A stretch of DNA of 64,000 nt from Sphingobacterium puteale (GTDB lineage: Bacteria; Bacteroidota; Bacteroidia; Sphingobacteriales; Sphingobacteriaceae): positions 62,001 to 126,000 of the forward strand of contig NZ_RBWS01000013.1 in NCBI RefSeq assembly GCF_003627955.1. Reading direction: 5' to 3'. The position numbers were made by a program, and so were the translations under genes. Positions 63,150-64,000 of this stretch are shown in pieces (position 1 is the first letter of the stretch; each line of letters starts with the position of its first letter). The notes beneath the pieces were generated by a model that was not told the origin of the DNA, searched no databases, and was given only the letters and a program-made list of their open reading frames with translations.

Positions 63150-64000
63150 AATAATGACTTAATGAGTATAAAAACTTACAACATATAGCCTATTGAACAA
63201 CATATAGTTAAAACCTATTATTGTAAAAAAACAATAGCTATATTGGAAAAAAAACAGAAGTGACTACCAAGGTGATTAAATAGAAAATCAACAGGTAAAA
63301 TGCATTTGCGTTTGCACCTTGGTTTATTTTAGGAAAGGTCGGCAATCAACATAAAAAATCGTATCGAAATTTCTAATGCACTTGTGAAATATAGCTATCT
63401 GTTTGCCGACAAAGAGACAGATAAATATTGGTGCTACAGGTTATTCCAAAACACCATTACGATACAATAATATAGTTTATATATACAAATATATGAATTA
63501 AAAATATAATACCAATTATTTTTAGAGAATATTATTTTATTTCGAATCACAGGCGCCTAAGCGTCCGTGGGGTACTAAAAGTCTCCGGTACGCTATGCAC
63601 ATGGTACAGCAAGGTTTTCGTATTGATATGTATCTAGCTTGAACTACCTGATCAATACTTAATCGATACTACAACTATACTGCAAACACGTTTTATCCAG
63701 CCGGGGAGATCACCAATCCCGCTTGTTTAAATCGTAAAAATATTTACTAACTTATGCTTAGGTTAATCATGGGTAGCGCAGGAGAAAATTAAAGAACGGA
63801 AAGTTTACAGTATACGGTAAACGAATCATAAATAGCCATAAGCGAATCGTAAACCGTTATTCCATGTATTGCAAACGCATCGTATTTTAAGGTAAATTAA
63901 GGAGGGATAGGTATGCCAAAGCCAAAACAATACGCTGGATAGCACGTCATCATGGAGCAAATCATAACAAGGAAGTATGAAATATATTTTTAAGATGGGA
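63150..64000. other. 851-nt region without a supportable gene
   Basis: A/T-rich DNA with a G/C-richer island at about 63550-63620. It contains dispersed inverted repeats: ACCAAGGTG / CACCTTGGT (63267, 63316) and GTCGGCAA / TTGCCGAC (63339, 63403). Loose direct repeats with core CGAATC(A/G)TAAA lie near 63821 and 63843. Two short open stretches without a plausible start (about 63334-63469 and 63529-63642) might be gene remnants. An ATG at 63977 with an upstream AAGGAAG could begin a gene that continues beyond the window, but only eight codons are visible. Confidence 0.4.

Noticed and set aside
63529..63642. 34-codon open stretch in the G/C-richer island as a gene
   Set aside because: It has no plausible start before its last third, no ribosome-binding site and no recognisable motif.
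1..64000. tRNA, rRNA, riboswitch, CRISPR array, transposase or integrase genes
   Set aside because: I looked for characteristic motifs and repeats on both strands and found none that I could support.

Overview
The window looks like a chromosomal segment of a Bacteroidota bacterium, most likely Sphingobacteriaceae (Sphingobacterium or a close relative). The reasons are an alternative complex III (act) operon, four SusC/SusD pairs, a FecI/FecR-type sigma/anti-sigma pair, promoters of the Bacteroidota type (TTTG or TTG, about 19-22 nt, TAnnTTTG or TAnnTTTA), weak Shine-Dalgarno use and a DUF6266 gene. The genus is inference. No tRNA, rRNA, CRISPR array, complete insertion sequence or prophage is visible.

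Layout. 1-6212 (minus): actD (partial), actC, actB and a fused multiheme cytochrome, i.e. respiratory alternative complex III. 6542-8012: msrB lipoprotein converging on a LacI regulator. 8156-10841: GH92 alpha-mannosidase, then a DUF493 gene. 10879-15276: a small TonB-C-like protein, pnp and rpsO (all minus), with a plus-strand DUF6266 gene between rpsO and pnp. 15379-35031: a glycan-utilisation region with a DUF5009/NagX-like membrane acyltransferase, two paralogous ROK-SusC-SusD operons in tandem, GH29 alpha-L-fucosidase, a sialidase-like lipoprotein, a small lipoprotein and a GH3 beta-glycosidase. 35357-44655 (minus): ECF sigma factor, FecR, STN-SusC, SusD, purple-acid-type phosphatase and glycerophosphodiesterase, which reads as a phosphate-ester scavenging system. 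45009-47402: a stand-alone TonB-dependent receptor. 47523-49809 (minus): a PL8 chondroitin AC-type lyase preceded by a 62-codon sulfatase remnant. 49927-51675: a barstar-like protein and an exported Gfo/Idh/MocA oxidoreductase. 51862-56706 (minus): a further SusC/SusD pair. 56832-63149 (minus): two unknown proteins, a SWIM/SNF2 helicase and a protein with a duplicated, degenerate nucleotidyltransferase-HEPN architecture. 63150-64000 holds no gene I can support.

How the genes work together. The enzymes (alpha-mannosidase, fucosidase, sialidase-like, GH3, PL8, sulfatase remnant) suggest a saprophyte or host-associated bacterium that harvests glycoprotein and glycosaminoglycan chains. Both ROK-SusCD operons start at a promoter of identical geometry whose -33 box is overlapped by a 12-bp-arm palindrome. 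This is the clearest regulatory signal in the window and suggests autoregulation by the ROK proteins. The most system-like unexplained cluster is the (NTase-HEPN)x2 protein beside the SNF2/SWIM helicase and two unknown proteins. All functional statements rest on motif reading, with no database search.
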